Assembly (NCBI RefSeq): GCF_024294805.1
Contig: NZ_JANCLU010000005.1
Coordinates: 62,001-126,000 of the forward strand
DNA length: 64,000 nt
DNA from: Alsobacter ponti
GTDB taxonomy: Bacteria; Pseudomonadota; Alphaproteobacteria; Rhizobiales; Beijerinckiaceae
Direction of reading: 5' to 3'
Shown here: one piece after another, positions 37,600 to 46,417 of the stretch
How the letters are laid out: each line of letters starts with the position of its first letter
Numbering within the stretch: the first letter of the stretch is position 1
Made by a program: the position numbers and the translations under genes
Notes under the pieces: generated by a model
What the model saw: the letters and a program-made list of their open reading frames with translations, nothing else
What the model was told of the DNA's origin: nothing
Database searches by the model: none

Positions 37600-38628
37600 T
37601 CAACTGTTGGCGAAATATCGCCTGATGAGGTCGACGTCCCTCGTCTGCGTCAGCGCCAGCATGAGAAGGATGCGCGCTTTCCACGGGCTCAGATTACCCG
37701 CCGCGACCAGGCCGCGATCCTGCCGTTCCTCCGTCGGCCGGACGAGACCGCCCCTGACCCGTGAGGCCTGGCAGACGATCACTCCAGCCGCAACCGCTCT
37801 CCCGAGCGCTTCGGTTTCGAGCGCGGTGGTGACGCCACCGCCTCCGGCCGCCGTCACGAGGCCGGACGCGCCGGCGGCGACGCAGGCGTCGATCATCGCT
37901 CCATCCGCGCCGACATAGGACGAAACCACATCGACCCTCGGCAGAACCTTGACGGTCGCGAGGTCGAAACGGAGCGGGCTCGCTCCCGGCGCGCGCGCCA
38001 TCCCCGTGTAGCGGACGCCGAAATCATCGACGACGCTGCCGAGTGCCCCGGCGCCGGGCGCGGCGAACGCCGAGGGCGCATGTGTCGAGACCTTGGTCGC
38101 GTTTCGAGGGGCGAAGATGTCCCGGCCGAACGCGATGACGACCCCCATCGACCGGGACGCGTTCGAGGCGGCCACCAGAACGGCGTCGATCAGGTTGGCC
38201 GGACCGTCGGTTGCGGCCGCGTTCCAGGGGAGCATTGCGCCGGTGACCACGACGGGCTTCGGCGACGACACCGTCAGCGACAGGAAAAACGCGATCTCCT
38301 CCAGATTGTTGGTGCCATGGGTGAGCACCACGCCGTCCACCTGGTCGCGCTCCAGCACGTCCTGGATGCGGCGAGCGAGAACGAACCAATCGTCCGGGCT
38401 GAGTTCGTGACTCAGCCGTTCGGGCCCGGGCAACACGGTCAGGTTGGGGAGCGTCGCGAGCCGACGCACCGTGCCGGCCATCTCCTCCGCGCTGACGCGG
38501 GCGGCGACATCCATCCCGGGCCGTCGTCGCGATCCCGGGACCCGGACGGCGTCGATGGTGCCGGGAACGACGATGAGGCCGATCGTTCGGCCCAGCTCGT
38601 CCTCGGACAGGGGACCGGCGTGGCTCAC
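37600..38628 (-). CDS. Asparaginase/glutaminase-like amidohydrolase with altered active site
   Basis: A 342-residue member of the type II L-asparaginase family. The first Thr motif reads VVPGTIDAV (Thr24) instead of TGGTI. The second reads [10 protein letters not shown] (Thr106) where the family has HGTDT, so the Asp that binds the substrate amino group is Asn107. The Lys of the triad is kept (NATKVST, Lys179), as is VTGAMLPW. The catalytic Thr/Lys set is retained but substrate recognition should differ. GTG start overlapping the ABC ATPase stop (GTGA). Last gene of a six-gene uptake operon headed by an M20D amidohydrolase, which supports a role in amide or acyl-amino-acid use. Confidence 0.82.
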   Translation of the reverse strand: MSHAGPLSEDELGRTIGLIVVPGTIDAVRVPGSRRRPGMDVAARVSAEEMAGTVRRLATLPNLTVLPGPERLSHELSPDDWFVLARRIQDVLERDQVDGVVLTHGTNNLEEIAFFLSLTVSSPKPVVVTGAMLPWNAAATDGPANLIDAVLVAASNASRSMGVVIAFGRDIFAPRNATKVSTHAPSAFAAPGAGALGSVVDDFGVRYTGMARAPGASPLRFDLATVKVLPRVDVVSSYVGADGAMIDACVAAGASGLVTAAGGGGVTTALETEALGRAVAAGVIVCQASRVRGGLVRPTEERQDRGLVAAGNLSPWKARILLMLALTQTRDVDLIRRYFANS

Positions 38629-39419
38629 AGCACCTGAGCCAGGAAGTTCCGCAAGCGCGTGGACTGCGGGTCATCGAAGATCCGCGCGGGAGACCCCTCC
38701 TCGACGATCACCCCCTTGTCGAGGAAGCACACGCGGTCGGACACTTCCCTGGCGAACCGCATCTCGTGCGTCACGACGACCATCGTCATGCCGGACTCCG
38801 CGAGTTCGCGCATGATGGCGAGGATGCCCTTCACCAGCTCCGGGTCGAGCGCCGACGTCGCCTCGTCGAACAGCATGATCTCCGGGTCCATCGCCAGCGA
38901 CCGCGCGATGGCCACCCTTTGCTGCTGCCCGCCGGAGAGCTGGGCGGGCCTCGAGCGTTCCTTTCCGGTCAGGCCCACCTGCGCGAGCTTCTTGCGCGCG
39001 ATCTCCTCGGCCTGCGCCCTCGGCAGCTTCCGGACGTGCCGCAGGGCGATGGAGACATTGTCGAGCACGCTCAGGTGCTGGAAGAGGTTGAAGGACTGGA
39101 ACACCATTCCGACGCGCGAGCGCACCGCGTCGATGTTCGTCTTCGGCGAGGCCAGGTCGAGCCCATTGATCAGGACCGTTCCGCTCGTCGGTTGTTCGAG
39201 GCCGTTGATGCACCGGAGCAGGGTCGATTTTCCGCAGCCGGACGCGCCGATGAGGCACACGACCTCGCCACGGCGCTGCGCCAGCGAGACATCCCGCAGC
39301 ACGACCTGCTGGCCGAAATTCTTGAACAGGTGGCGGACCTCGATGGCGTAGCCCGCGCCGGCGACGCCGTCTCGGCCGGCCACGGCGTCGCGGGAGAGGA
39401 TGGGGTCGCTCACTGCCAC
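38625..39419 (-). CDS. Polar amino-acid ABC transporter, ATP-binding protein
   Basis: A 264-residue ATPase of the GlnQ/HisP type. Walker A is GASGCGKST (about 58-66), the Q-loop is [11 protein letters not shown], the signature [17 protein letters not shown], Walker [15 protein letters not shown] and the switch His is in [16 protein letters not shown]. An extra N-terminal 25 residues precede the conserved start, so an internal start is possible. The GTG used here has GGAGG 7 nt ahead. It lies 2 bp after the permease stop. Confidence 0.94.
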   Translation of the reverse strand: MAVSDPILSRDAVAGRDGVAGAGYAIEVRHLFKNFGQQVVLRDVSLAQRRGEVVCLIGASGCGKSTLLRCINGLEQPTSGTVLINGLDLASPKTNIDAVRSRVGMVFQSFNLFQHLSVLDNVSIALRHVRKLPRAQAEEIARKKLAQVGLTGKERSRPAQLSGGQQQRVAIARSLAMDPEIMLFDEATSALDPELVKGILAIMRELAESGMTMVVVTHEMRFAREVSDRVCFLDKGVIVEEGSPARIFDDPQSTRLRNFLAQVL

Positions 39420-39421
39420 GA

Positions 39422-40156
39422 TCAGGCCTCCGCGGTCTCGGCCGCAACCAGCTTGGGCCCCTCACGCAGGCGCTTGTCCACGTAATTGACGAGATGCGTC
39501 AGCGGAACCGTGATGATGCAATAGATGATGCCGGCCGCGACGAGCGAGGACAGGTTGCCCGTATTGGCGGCGTGGTCCTGCGCGATGCTGAACAGTTCGC
39601 GCTGGAGGGGAAACAAGCCGAGCAGATAGACCAGGCTCGTCTCCTTCACGATGATGATGAACTGGTTCATCGTCGCCGGGAGGACGTTGCGCACCGCCTG
39701 CGGAACGATGATCAGCCACATGGCCTGGTGATGCGTCATCCCGACCGACCGCGCCGCCAGCATCTGGCTGCGGTCGAGGCTCTGGATGCCCGACCGGAAG
39801 ATCTCGCCGAGATAGGCCGCCTGGATGATGCCGATGGCGACGACGGCGTAAGGATAGGGAGACCGGCCGAACGGGGCGATGCCCGCGATCGGCAGGCCCT
39901 GCCCGACCAGGTAGATGGTGAGGATCGCGGGGAGGCCCCTGAACACGTCCACGTACAGGAAGGCCGGCGCCCGTACCGCGATGTTCCGCGATACGAGCAG
40001 AAGCGACAGGAGCAAGCCGAACACCACCGCGAACAGCATCGCGAAGACGGCCAGGACCAGCGTGTTCCGCAGCCCGACCGTGATCAGCGTCGGAAACACG
40101 TTCACCATCTCTTCGAGATCGAAAAACGTCCTGATCAGATTGTTGAGCCCGGTCAT
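39422..40156 (-). CDS. Polar amino-acid ABC transporter, permease
   Basis: A 244-residue membrane subunit of the HisM/GlnP family. Five segments are visible and the N-terminal signature ([21 protein letters not shown]) and [18 protein letters not shown] are typical. The EAA-type coupling loop is [28 protein letters not shown]. It is the only permease in the operon, so it is expected to act as a homodimer. The ATG is 25 bp after the binding-protein gene. Confidence 0.94.
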   Translation of the reverse strand: MTGLNNLIRTFFDLEEMVNVFPTLITVGLRNTLVLAVFAMLFAVVFGLLLSLLLVSRNIAVRAPAFLYVDVFRGLPAILTIYLVGQGLPIAGIAPFGRSPYPYAVVAIGIIQAAYLGEIFRSGIQSLDRSQMLAARSVGMTHHQAMWLIIVPQAVRNVLPATMNQFIIIVKETSLVYLLGLFPLQRELFSIAQDHAANTGNLSSLVAAGIIYCIITVPLTHLVNYVDKRLREGPKLVAAETAEA

Positions 40157-40181
40157 CCTGTCCCGCCCTTCCCGGCCAGCC

Positions 40182-41045
40182 TTACTGCTGCTTGAGCTTG
40201 GGGTGCTGTTCCAGCAATTGCTTCGGAACGGCGATGGTCGCGTACCACTTCTTGTAGATTTTCATCCACGTGCCGTCGTCGAAGAGTTCCTCCATGGCGC
40301 GGTTCATCGCCGCCAGGAACTCGGGGCGGGTCTTCGCGACCGGGAACGCGTTGTAGACGTCCGACGAGGACACGAAGGGCACCGACAGTTCCGGATACCG
40401 CGCCAGATAGGTGCTCCCGTCATAGGAGCCGACCATCAGGGCGTCGATCTGGTTGGCCAGCAGGGCATTCACCATGGCGGGCTGCTGCTGGAAGTTCTTG
40501 ATGTCGACGCCGCCGAAATTGGCGCGGGCGTACTGCTCCTGCACCGATCCGGTGATCACGCCGAGCGTCTTGCCCTTCAGGCCCTCGACGTCGTTGCTGG
40601 ACAGCTTGTTGCGGACGATGACCGTCAACTGGCCGTAGTTCCAGGGGATGGAGAAGTCGACGCTCTTCTTCCGCTCCTCTGTGACGGCGAGGCCCGCGGC
40701 GGCGGTGTCGTACTGGTTGACCGAAACCGCCGAGATCACCGTCGCGATGGGCGCCGTCCTGTAGGTGACCTTCACCCCGAGCTTGCCCGCGATCGCATTC
40801 ATCAGGTCGACCGCCATGCCCTGGACTTCGCCCTTGGCGTCCACGAAGGACGTTCCGGGCTGGTCGGCGAGCGAGACGACCGTCAGTTCGCCCGGGTTGA
40901 TCAGCTTGAGGTCCTGGCTGTGCGCTCCGGTCGCCAGCGCGAAAGCGGCGGCGGCGCCGATGATGATCGTCGAAAGCGCCGAACGGGTCCGGCGGCGGAT
41001 GCCGCCTCCCCAGATCGACATGGCAGTGATGGCAGGACGTCGCAT
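40182..41045 (-). CDS. Polar amino-acid ABC transporter, periplasmic binding protein
   Basis: A 287-residue family 3 solute-binding protein. The signal peptide runs to about residue 42 (AAAAFALATGAHSQ). The mature domain has VQGMAVDLMNAIAGKLGVKV, VNQYDTAAAGLAVTEERKKSVDFSIPW and the hinge region LKGKTLGVITGSVQEQYA. The Arg that usually clamps the amino-acid carboxylate (often TxxR in this motif) is not obvious in AVTEERKKS, so the ligand may not be a standard amino acid. The first ATG is used, with AAGGG 8 nt ahead; a second ATG lies 8 codons in. Confidence 0.9.
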   Translation of the reverse strand: MRRPAITAMSIWGGGIRRRTRSALSTIIIGAAAAFALATGAHSQDLKLINPGELTVVSLADQPGTSFVDAKGEVQGMAVDLMNAIAGKLGVKVTYRTAPIATVISAVSVNQYDTAAAGLAVTEERKKSVDFSIPWNYGQLTVIVRNKLSSNDVEGLKGKTLGVITGSVQEQYARANFGGVDIKNFQQQPAMVNALLANQIDALMVGSYDGSTYLARYPELSVPFVSSSDVYNAFPVAKTRPEFLAAMNRAMEELFDDGTWMKIYKKWYATIAVPKQLLEQHPKLKQQ

Positions 41046-41089
41046 GCTGGTGCCCTTTCCTCGGTCAACGTGAAGAGAATCGCGATGTG

Positions 41090-42067
41090 CTAGCGCATCG
41101 GGAAGGCGTCCTCGAACTCGGGGAACAGCTCCGAAGCTTCGACCCGCCGGCCGACGAGACCCTGCTCGAACAGCTCGCGGCACAGCGCGTCGATCATCCG
41201 GCGGTTGTTCCGAACCCCGTAGGGCCGCCAATCCTCCCCCATGAGGGCCTGCGCGGTTTCCAGGTCTCGCAGCAGCCACGGGGACGACTGGCCGAACAGC
41301 TTGGCGTTGTCGTCGCAACTGCGCTTGGAGTCCTCGAGCCCCTGATAGATCGCCCAGGTCAGGTCCGGGTGGGCGTCGTGAAAACTGCGCTTCACACACA
41401 CGACGTGATGGCCCGGGAAGATTCCGGTTCGCTTGAAATAGTCGCGCTCGGCCGCCGGGTAGTCGTCGAAGAGCCGGACGAATGGGCAGTCCTTCTCGTA
41501 CAGGGCGACCGGCTCCAGCGGTGCAATGAAGGCGTCGATGCGCCCGGCGACCAGAAGGTCGATCAGCGTATCGCTGTCTTCCCCGAACCGCACATTGGCG
41601 GGAAGCGCATCGCGCGGGGGCGGCTTCTTGGCGCTGTCCGTCCGCGCGAGGATCCAATTGCAGTCCTGCGTCCGCACGCCGGCGTCCGACATCACCGCCC
41701 GCGTCCACGTGTTTCCGGTGGCGCGCCACTCGGAAATGCCGATGGTCTTTCCGCGAAATTGCGAGACGTCGTTTATGTCCCCGCGCCGCACATAGAAGCA
41801 GCGATGACGGAAGGAGCGCACGGCGAAGGCCGGCAGCGCCACGACCGACCGGTCGCCCTCAGCGATCCGGCTCACGTAGCGGGCGAAGGAGGCTTCCCCG
41901 ACATCCACCTCCGGATCGGTGTAGACGCGCTCCAGGAGGCCCTGGGTCGTCCCGACCCTCACCCGCCTGAGCCGCAGGTCGACACCGGGGATCGACACGT
42001 CGCCCAGGGCGAGCGGCAGGTAGTGATCGTGGTCCTGGGTCAGCAGGTTGACGGGAACGGAGGTCAT
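41090..42067 (-). CDS. PBP2-fold protein related to 4,5-dihydroxyphthalate decarboxylase (Pht5)
   Basis: A 325-residue protein without a signal peptide, so probably cytoplasmic. It follows the Pht5 pattern: an N-terminal strand (LTQDHDHYLPLALGDVSIPGVDL), then DVGEASFARYVSRIAEGDRSVVALPAFAVRSFRHRCFYV, then FRGKTIGISEWRATGNTWTRAVMSDAGV. Family members either decarboxylate aromatic acids or simply bind ligands. Sitting between an M20D amidohydrolase and an ABC importer with its own binding protein, it is more likely an enzyme on an aromatic or amide product than a second transporter subunit, but that is inference. It starts 22 bp after the M20D stop. Confidence 0.75.
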   Translation of the reverse strand: MTSVPVNLLTQDHDHYLPLALGDVSIPGVDLRLRRVRVGTTQGLLERVYTDPEVDVGEASFARYVSRIAEGDRSVVALPAFAVRSFRHRCFYVRRGDINDVSQFRGKTIGISEWRATGNTWTRAVMSDAGVRTQDCNWILARTDSAKKPPPRDALPANVRFGEDSDTLIDLLVAGRIDAFIAPLEPVALYEKDCPFVRLFDDYPAAERDYFKRTGIFPGHHVVCVKRSFHDAHPDLTWAIYQGLEDSKRSCDDNAKLFGQSSPWLLRDLETAQALMGEDWRPYGVRNNRRMIDALCRELFEQGLVGRRVEASELFPEFEDAFPMR

Positions 42068-42089
42068 CTGTGGTTCCTGACTCCGGCGT

Positions 42090-43247
42090 TCAGACGGCCT
42101 GCCGCTCGACGATCCGCGCGAGGAGCGACGCTCCCAGCGGGATCACCTCGTCGTCGAAACGATAATTCGGGTTGTGGAGAGAAGGCCCGGCCTCCATTCC
42201 GAGCCAGCAATAGGCGCCCGGAACGCGGTGCAGCATGTCGGCGAAATCCTCGCTCCCCATCCGGGGCGTCGTCTCGCGATTGAGCACCGCCTCGCCGAAC
42301 AGCTCGGCGGCCGCGCCCGCCACCGCCTCGACCTTCTCGGGGTCGTTGCGGAGCACGCTGAACACCTCCCGGATCTCGACATCGATGGTCGAGTTGAACG
42401 CCGCCGCGATCCCCGCCGAAATGTCCCGGATCCTGGCGCGTGCGAGATCTCTCGCCGCCTCGTCGAAGGTGCGGACCGTGCCGGCGAGATGGGCGGTATC
42501 GGGGATGACGTTGTAGGCCGAGCCCGCATGGATCTGCGTGATCGAGACGACCGCCGGGTCGGTGGGGTTGATGTTCCGGCTCACGACGCTTTGCAGCGCG
42601 TTGCCCAGCGCCATCGCGGTCACGATCGGGTCGGCGGCGTTGTGCGGGTAGGCCCCGTGCGCGCCCCGGCCCTTGATCCGGATATCGAAGAAGTCGGCCG
42701 CGGCCATGGCCGGGCCCGGCTTGATCGTGATCTGTCCGCGAGACCCGTCGGGCGAGTTGTGGAGTCCGTAGATTTCGTCGCAGGGAAACTGGCTGAAGAG
42801 GCCGTCGGCGATCATCGCGCGAGCGCCGCCCAGTCCCTCCTCGGCGGGCTGGAAGATGAAGATCGCGATGCCTTCGAAATTCCTTGTTTCGGCGAGATAG
42901 CGCGCGGCCCCCAGAAGCATCGTCGTGTGGCCGTCATGGCCGCAGGCGTGCATGCGGCCGGGGTTCCTGGAGGCATAGTCCAGTCCCGTCGTTTCCTGGA
43001 TCGGCAGCGCGTCCATGTCGGCGCGAAGGCCAATCCGCCTCGCGTTTCCGCTGCCGGAGCGAAGCACGCCGACGACGCCAGTCTTTCCGAGGCCGCGATG
43101 CACCTCGATGCCCCACGACGCGAGCCGTTCGGCCACGATGTCGGAGGTGCGCTGTTCTTCGAAGCCCAGTTCGGGATGGGCGTGCAGGTCGCGGCGGATC
43201 GCGACCAGCTCCTCCTGGTAGCTTCGGATCCTCTCGACGATGGTCAT
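42090..43247 (-). CDS. M20D amidohydrolase (hippurate hydrolase / N-acyl amino acid amidohydrolase type)
   Basis: Cleaves N-acyl or N-benzoyl amino acids. The 385-residue protein has IRRDLHAHPELGFEEQRTSD, metal motifs RMHACGHDGHTTMLLGAA (Cys and His), FIFQPAEEGLGGARAM (Glu-Glu), EIYGLHNSPDG and the C-terminal PRMGSEDFADML. A small dimerisation domain spans about 180-295. GGGAG stands 9 nt before the chosen ATG. It heads a six-gene operon with an ABC importer and an asparaginase-like enzyme. A 12-bp palindrome and a LysR-type element lie upstream. Confidence 0.93.
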   Translation of the reverse strand: MTIVERIRSYQEELVAIRRDLHAHPELGFEEQRTSDIVAERLASWGIEVHRGLGKTGVVGVLRSGSGNARRIGLRADMDALPIQETTGLDYASRNPGRMHACGHDGHTTMLLGAARYLAETRNFEGIAIFIFQPAEEGLGGARAMIADGLFSQFPCDEIYGLHNSPDGSRGQITIKPGPAMAAADFFDIRIKGRGAHGAYPHNAADPIVTAMALGNALQSVVSRNINPTDPAVVSITQIHAGSAYNVIPDTAHLAGTVRTFDEAARDLARARIRDISAGIAAAFNSTIDVEIREVFSVLRNDPEKVEAVAGAAAELFGEAVLNRETTPRMGSEDFADMLHRVPGAYCWLGMEAGPSLHNPNYRFDDEVIPLGASLLARIVERQAV

Positions 43248-43528
43248 GGCCGCGACTCCCTTTTTTGTCTTGCCGGGCGGCTGGCCAATTGGCCGCACCC
43301 TGAACCGAAGCCATCGCCTTGCCGCGCTCGCGGGAGCGCGATCAGGACTCCACCCCGTGAGCCGCCGCGAAGGCCAGGTTCCCGGAGCGGTTGAACCTGA
43401 CGATGGGAACTCGCGACGTTGATTGTCAAATGACCGCTACATGAGGGTCCATAACCTGAAGGAATGGGTAAGCGCGGCATCGCGGCTTGCGCCGCGAGGG
43501 CGACGCTTGGGTTTCTGGCCAGCGGGCG
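43248..43528. promoter_or_regulatory. Upstream region of the M20D operon
   Basis: 281 bp between the last opp gene and the M20D operon. It contains a perfect palindrome GGCCAATTGGCC (43283-43294), 36 bp before the M20D start, a short hairpin (TCGCGGC/GCCGCGA, 43480-43497) soon after the oppF stop, and the LysR-type element at 43450-43468. No gene is visible. Confidence 0.5.
43450..43468 (-). promoter_or_regulatory. Candidate LysR-type regulator site, distal copy
   Basis: Reads CATAACCTGAAGGAATGGG on the plus strand and matches 17 of 19 bases of the element at 51127-51145 between the LysR and RraA genes. It lies about 200 bp upstream of the M20D operon and after the end of the opp operon, so it most likely acts on the M20D operon. 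Confidence 0.6.
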
Positions 43529-44551
43529 TCAGACGCCTTGCAGATCCAGCGTTTCGGCGAAATGGCAGGCGGCCGCGCTCGCGGGCGTGATCTGGCGCAG
43601 CGGCGGACGTTCCGTGGCGCACACGGGCTGCGCGTAGCGGCAGCGCGGGTGGAACGGGCAGCCTGAAGGCGGGCGAATGGGATTGGGCGGCTCCCCCTGC
43701 ACCACGGCCCGCGCGCCCTCAGCCCCCGGGACGGAATCGATCAGGGCTTCGGTGTAGGGATGACGGGGCTGGGCGAACAGCGCATCGGTGTCGGCCAGTT
43801 CCACGATCCGCCCGAGATACATGACCGCGATGCGGTGGCTCACATATCGCACCACCGCCAGGTTGTGGGCGACGAACAGATAGGCGAGCCCTCGCGCGCG
43901 TTGAAGTTCGAGGAACAGGTTGAGGACCTGCGCCTGAATCGAGACGTCGAGCGCCGACACGGCCTCGTCCGCGACGATGAATTGCGGCTGCAGGGCCAGT
44001 GCGCGGGCGATCGCGACGCGTTGCCGTTGTCCTCCCGACAATTCGTGAGGGAACCGCTCCATCAGGCTCGACGCCAGACCCACGTCGTCGAGAAGCTGCG
44101 CGACCATCTCCCGCCGGGACGGCCTGCTCATGCCGGCGGCCCGGAGGGGTTCGGCGACGTTGGTGCCGATGCGCAGCCGCGGGTTGAGCGACGAGTACGG
44201 GTCCTGAAACACGATCTGCATGTCGCGGCGCAGCAGCCGAAGTTGGGACGGAGGCGCCTGAAACAGGTCGACGGTCTCCGGCCCGCCGGCTTGCGCGACG
44301 GTTCGGCTGCGGAAAAAGGCAAGGCCTTCGGAGGGCTCCAGCAGCCGAAGGATCGCCCTCCCCGCAGTGGTCTTTCCGCTGCCGCTTTCCCCCACCAGGC
44401 CCAGCGTCTCGCCGGGGGCGATGTCGAGATCGACGCCGTTCAAAGCATGCACCTCGCCGGCGCGGCGGCGAAACAGCCCCCTGTGGACGGGGAAGCGCTT
44501 GGCGAGCCCACGAACGGAAAGAAGGAGCGCGCGCGACCCGTCGTCCCTCAC
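43529..44551 (-). CDS. Oligopeptide/dipeptide ABC transporter, ATP-binding protein OppF-like
   Basis: A 340-residue ATPase. Walker A is GESGSGKTT, the Q-loop IVFQDPYSSLNPR, the signature LSGGQRQRVAIARAL and Walker B FIVADEAVSALD. The C-terminal oligopeptide-transporter domain has PPSGCPFHPRCRYAQPVCATERPPL with the four Cys that bind an iron-sulfur cluster in this family. GTG start overlaps the oppD stop (GTGA). The open frame extends upstream, but conserved sequence begins at this GTG. Last gene of the operon. Confidence 0.93.
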   Translation of the reverse strand: MRDDGSRALLLSVRGLAKRFPVHRGLFRRRAGEVHALNGVDLDIAPGETLGLVGESGSGKTTAGRAILRLLEPSEGLAFFRSRTVAQAGGPETVDLFQAPPSQLRLLRRDMQIVFQDPYSSLNPRLRIGTNVAEPLRAAGMSRPSRREMVAQLLDDVGLASSLMERFPHELSGGQRQRVAIARALALQPQFIVADEAVSALDVSIQAQVLNLFLELQRARGLAYLFVAHNLAVVRYVSHRIAVMYLGRIVELADTDALFAQPRHPYTEALIDSVPGAEGARAVVQGEPPNPIRPPSGCPFHPRCRYAQPVCATERPPLRQITPASAAACHFAETLDLQGV

Positions 44552-45546
44552 GTGCTCTCCTCCACAAGCCAGCACGAAGCGGAGTTGCCGGCCGGCGTGG
44601 TCACCTTCGGGGGATCCCGCCGGCAAATCTCCATGGCATGCGGGCAGCGCGTGCGGAACCGGCAGCCCGTCGTGATCGACCCGATGGGCGGGACCATGCC
44701 GGAGATGGGCTGGAGCACCCGGTCGCGGGGCATGTCGAGCGTCGGGATGGAGGCGATCAGTCCCTGCGAATAGGGGTGGGCCGGGCGCGACAGGACGGCC
44801 GAGACGGGCCCCTCCTCGACGACCTGGCCGAGATACATCACCACCACCTCGTCGGCCATCTGGCCGACGACTCCCATGTCGTGCGTGATGAACAGGATGC
44901 TGCTGGCGAAACGTTGCTGGATGTCCCTCATCAGGCGCAGCACCTGCGCCTGCACGGTGACATCGAGCGCCGTCGTCGGCTCGTCGGCGATGAGCAGCGC
45001 CGGTTCGCACGCCAGCGCGATGGCGATGACCGCGCGCTGGCGCATTCCGCCCGAGAACTCATGCGGATACTGCCGCGCCCGCTCCTCCGGAGAGGGAACG
45101 CCGACAAGTCGGAGCAACTCGACGGCCCGGGCCAGCGCGTCCTTCCGGGACAGGCCCTCGTGCTCGACCAGCACCTCTCCGATCTGATCGCCGATCGGAT
45201 AGACCGGATCGAGCGCGGTCATCGGCTCCTGAAAGATCATCGCGATGTCCTTGCCGCGCAAGCGTCGCATCGTGCGGCGATCCGCGCTCGCCAGATCGAG
45301 CGCCGGCCCATCGCCGCGATCGAACAGGATGCGCCCGCCCGTGATCCGCGCCGGGGGCGTCGGCAGCAGGCGCATGATCGACAAGGCGGTCAGCGACTTC
45401 CCGCATCCGCTCTCGCCGACAATGGCCAGCGTCTTGCCCGGGCGAACCGAAAAGCTCACCCCGTCGAGCGCTGGACGAGCCCGCGGCCCCTCGCCGAAGG
45501 AGACGCGAAGGTCCTGGACGTCGAGGAGTGCCCGTTCCGCCGCCAT
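44548..45546 (-). CDS. Oligopeptide/dipeptide ABC transporter, ATP-binding protein OppD-like
   Basis: A 332-residue ATPase. Walker A is GESGCGKSLT, the Q-loop MIFQEPMTALDPVY, the signature FSGGMRQRAVIAIAL and Walker B LLIADEPTTALDVT. The C-terminal extension has GCRFRTRCPHAMEICRRDPP as in other Dpp/Opp D subunits. Start overlaps the permease stop by one base (TGATG). It pairs with the OppF-like protein as a heterodimer. Confidence 0.94.
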   Translation of the reverse strand: MAAERALLDVQDLRVSFGEGPRARPALDGVSFSVRPGKTLAIVGESGCGKSLTALSIMRLLPTPPARITGGRILFDRGDGPALDLASADRRTMRRLRGKDIAMIFQEPMTALDPVYPIGDQIGEVLVEHEGLSRKDALARAVELLRLVGVPSPEERARQYPHEFSGGMRQRAVIAIALACEPALLIADEPTTALDVTVQAQVLRLMRDIQQRFASSILFITHDMGVVGQMADEVVVMYLGQVVEEGPVSAVLSRPAHPYSQGLIASIPTLDMPRDRVLQPISGMVPPIGSITTGCRFRTRCPHAMEICRRDPPKVTTPAGNSASCWLVEEST

Positions 45547-46415
45547 CAATCGCGGCTTCCAATCTCGGTGGGGCGAACCGATCCGGTCCGCGGATCGAAC
45601 TGGTCGCGCATCCAGTCCCCGATGAAGTTGAAGCCGACAACGGTGAGCATGATGGCGAGCCCCGGGAAGGTCGTCAGCCACCACGCCACGTTGATCAGCG
45701 CCCTGCCCTCCTGCAGCATGCCGCCCCAGGACGGCACTTCCGGCGGCGTGCCGAGACCCAGGAACGACAGGCCGGATTCGATCAGGATGACGAAGCCGAG
45801 TTCGAGCGTGGCGACGACCAGCAACGGTCCCGCCAGGTTGACGAGCACGTGGCGCAGCAGGATGTCCGTGGTCGTCAATCCCGCCGCGACGCAGGCCTGG
45901 ATGAACTCGCGCTCGCGCAACTCCAGCACGAGCCCGTAGGCGATGCGCGTGTATTGCGTCCAGCGCGCGGCGATGAACGCGATGATGACGTTCAGGAGGC
46001 TGGGGCCGAACACGGTCATGAAGACGAGCGCCAGCAGGATGAACGGCACGGCGAGGACGATATCGACGAGCCGCATCACGACGGTGGCGGCGAAGCCGCC
46101 GAAGTAGCCGGCGATCATGCCCAGCACGGTGCCCACGAGCGCGGACCCGGCCACCGCCGCCAGCGCGGTGACGAGCGACACGCGCGAGCCGTAGATGATC
46201 CGGCTCAGGACATCCTGCCCGAGCCGATCCGTTCCGAGCCAGTGTTCCGCCGTGCCTCCGCCGAAGGCGGGCGGCGCGATGGCGCTCGCGAGATCCTGGG
46301 CGTTCGGGTCCAACGGCGACAACCACGGAGCCGCCACCGCGCAGAGCACGACGACGGCGAGGATCGCGAACCCGAGAATGCCCTTTGCGTCGAGACGCCG
46401 AAGAATCCAGCTCAT
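45546..46415 (-). CDS. Oligopeptide/dipeptide ABC transporter, permease DppC-like
   Basis: A 289-residue inner-membrane subunit with an N-terminal segment (FAILAVVVLCAVAAPWL) and the Dpp/OppC features HWLGTDRLGQDVLSRIIYGSR and SFLGLGTPPEVPSWGGML. The coupling loop is LREREFIQACVAAGLTTTDILLRHVL. It begins just 2 bp after the DppB stop. Confidence 0.94.
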   Translation of the reverse strand: MSWILRRLDAKGILGFAILAVVVLCAVAAPWLSPLDPNAQDLASAIAPPAFGGGTAEHWLGTDRLGQDVLSRIIYGSRVSLVTALAAVAGSALVGTVLGMIAGYFGGFAATVVMRLVDIVLAVPFILLALVFMTVFGPSLLNVIIAFIAARWTQYTRIAYGLVLELREREFIQACVAAGLTTTDILLRHVLVNLAGPLLVVATLELGFVILIESGLSFLGLGTPPEVPSWGGMLQEGRALINVAWWLTTFPGLAIMLTVVGFNFIGDWMRDQFDPRTGSVRPTEIGSRD

Positions 46416-46417
46416 GC

